From 2-01-FULL-41-14 sp046317875 (GTDB lineage Bacteria; Pseudomonadota; Alphaproteobacteria; UBA7879; UBA5542), in the NCBI GenBank assembly GCA_046317875.1, contig JBKCVN010000013.1, positions 1-64,000 of the forward strand: 64,000 nt of DNA, read 5' to 3'. Numbering within the stretch: the stretch's first letter is position 1; the number at the start of each line of letters is the position of its first letter. Shown here piece after piece: positions 63,118 to 64,000 of this stretch. The notes under the pieces were generated by a model, which was not told where the DNA came from, ran no database searches, and was given only the letters and a program-made list of their open reading frames with translations. The position numbers and the translations under genes are program-made.

Positions 63118-63546
63118 TTATTCTAAATATTCTTTCAAAGCTTTATTCATGGCTTCAAAACCTGATTGTGTTCGGGGCTGAATTATTTTCCACAATAAGG
63201 AAACCAATAACCCAGAAAAATATTCCACTTGAATAAAAAGAACCTTATTTTTTTCCAAGGGAACAATTTCAAACATGTGGGCCCCATCAAACAGCCCCTT
63301 GATCACAAACTTCCCCTGCCACGAAAGTTTTTGCTCCTTATCTACTTTAATAAGCTGGGGAGAAAAGGACATTTTCTTTCCTTTAGGGGAACAAATTGTG
63401 ACTTTCAGCTGGCTCCCTTCTTTTAAAGGCCCCTCAATATCCATAATAAAAGGGCTCCATTTGGCATAGCTTTGAAAATCAACCAAAGCATCCCAGACTT
63501 TTTTTGCAGAACAATTGATTTCAATTTGAGTTTCTATTTTTCTCAT
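63118..63546 (-). CDS. SRPBCC (START-like) domain protein
   Basis: 142 residues with the helix-grip fold of the polyketide cyclase/SRPBCC group: IEINCSAKKVWDALVDFQSYAKWSPFI at the start and a C-terminal helix (GFEAMNKALKEYLE). No catalytic residues assignable. It follows alaS on the same strand with no gap, so it is probably co-transcribed. Likely binds a small lipid or cofactor; function unknown. Confidence 0.75.
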   Translation of the reverse strand: MRKIETQIEINCSAKKVWDALVDFQSYAKWSPFIMDIEGPLKEGSQLKVTICSPKGKKMSFSPQLIKVDKEQKLSWQGKFVIKGLFDGAHMFEIVPLEKNKVLFIQVEYFSGLLVSLLWKIIQPRTQSGFEAMNKALKEYLE

Positions 63547-64000
63547 TTATAAAGCCCCTTTTAAAGACTCAATCGCATGGGGAATATGACTTGATACTCC
63601 CCCGCACTGGGCTAGGTCGGGTCGTCCCCCGCCCCCTTTTCCACCCAAAGCAATCGCCACCGGCTGAATAAGGTCCTTGGCATTATATTTAGAAACCAAG
63701 TCCTGGGTAACGCCCACAAGAGCTGTGGCTTTATCTTCAACAACAGAAGTTAAGAATATAATCCCTGATCCCACTTTCTGCTTCAAGATATCCATCAAGG
63801 GCTTAAGGTCGGCCATGGGCACATCTTTTACCTGATGAATCAATAATGCAATATTGTTAATTTCCTCCAGACTTTCCTGACTCTGAACCCCCGAAGAAGA
63901 CTTAAAAGATTTAACCTGTTTTTCTAGCTGCTTCTTTTCTTCCACCAAAGCTTCTAACCGCGCGGGCACTGCTTTTACCCCCACCTTCAGAGTTTGTGCC
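63547..64000 (-). CDS. alaS: Alanyl-tRNA synthetase, C-terminal end (cut by window edge)
   Basis: The minus-strand frame is open to the window end, reading AQTLKVGVKAVPARLEALVE at the edge. The end of the protein is the DHHA1-type C-Ala domain: GSGIIFLTSVVEDKATALVGV and IALGGKGGGGRPDLAQCGGV, the glycine-rich motif typical of AlaS. The catalytic and editing domains lie beyond 64000. Ends adjacent to the START-like gene. Confidence 0.92.
   Translation of the reverse strand, partial: AQTLKVGVKAVPARLEALVEEKKQLEKQVKSFKSSSGVQSQESLEEINNIALLIHQVKDVPMADLKPLMDILKQKVGSGIIFLTSVVEDKATALVGVTQDLVSKYNAKDLIQPVAIALGGKGGGGRPDLAQCGGVSSHIPHAIESLKGAL

Overview
The window reads as a chromosomal segment of an AT-rich alphaproteobacterium with a reduced, probably host-associated lifestyle. 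The gene orders are alphaproteobacterial: recR-ybaB-dnaX next to the SRP RNA; rpsB-tsf-pyrH-frr-uppS-cdsA-rseP-bamA-skp-lpxD-fabZ-lpxA-lpxI-lpxB; alr-mlaE-mlaF-radA-cvpA; rpmH-rnpA-yidD-yidC-engB; nuoK-L-M-N-birA-rnj. The decaying genes, secreted proteins without recognised families, and a tryptophan-importer locus fit an intracellular symbiont of the Holosporales type. That placement is inference; no rRNA gene is present to test it.

Layout. 1-2.1 kb: recR (partial), ybaB, dnaX and the SRP RNA, all minus strand. 2.2-5.9 kb: an accessory patch with a secreted gene split by an in-frame amber codon, a thiolase 3' fragment and a WG-repeat lipoprotein-like gene. 5.9-16.1 kb (minus): thiolase, mgtE, tRNA-Leu, RNase J, birA and nuoN-M-L-K. 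16.1-21.6 kb (plus): a structured leader or small RNA with a terminator, then nadK, parE, rplY, pth and ychF. 21.6-22.8 kb: a 1.2 kb gene-poor stretch holding one tiny transcription unit (8-residue peptide plus terminator). 22.8-38.1 kb (minus): a K+-independent type H+-pyrophosphatase, then the long envelope and translation cluster ending at rpsB. 38.1-42 kb: membrane-anchored FkbM-like methyltransferase, tRNA-Val, amino-acid permease, DsbA-like protein, a cupin pseudogene and tRNA-Lys. 42-44.9 kb: a three-gene ABC importer preceded by a trp-type leader-peptide attenuator. 45.3-54.4 kb (plus): alr, mlaEF, radA, cvpA, rpmH, rnpA, yidD, yidC, engB, lpxC. 54.4-58.9 kb (minus): a two-gene unit of large secreted proteins (alanine/lysine/glutamate coiled coil; proline-rich). 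59-64 kb: initiator tRNA, a decayed secreted gene with a hexanucleotide repeat, rpmA-rplU, two glycosyltransferases, a START-like protein and the 3' part of alaS.

How the genes work together. The 25-38 kb cluster links ribosome and elongation-factor production to outer-membrane building: isoprenoid carrier and phospholipid precursors, BamA insertion, Skp chaperoning and the lipid A pathway (lpxC lies separately at 53.5 kb). MlaEF, YidC/YidD and the GT4/GT9 pair add lipid transport, inner-membrane insertion and probably surface glycan assembly. NuoK-N and the H+-pyrophosphatase are the energy-transducing membrane parts.

The strongest unusual signal is at 42.0-42.3 kb: a near-consensus promoter, a short ORF ending W-S-W-R-R, and a hairpin plus U-run overlapping the Trp codons, directly ahead of an ABC importer. 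This looks like ribosome-mediated tryptophan attenuation of a transporter, probably with a leaderless leader peptide. Other RNA-level candidates are an rpsB leader that can sequester its own Shine-Dalgarno, the multi-hairpin RNA before nadK, and the isolated MKLPVILP transcript at 22.3 kb.
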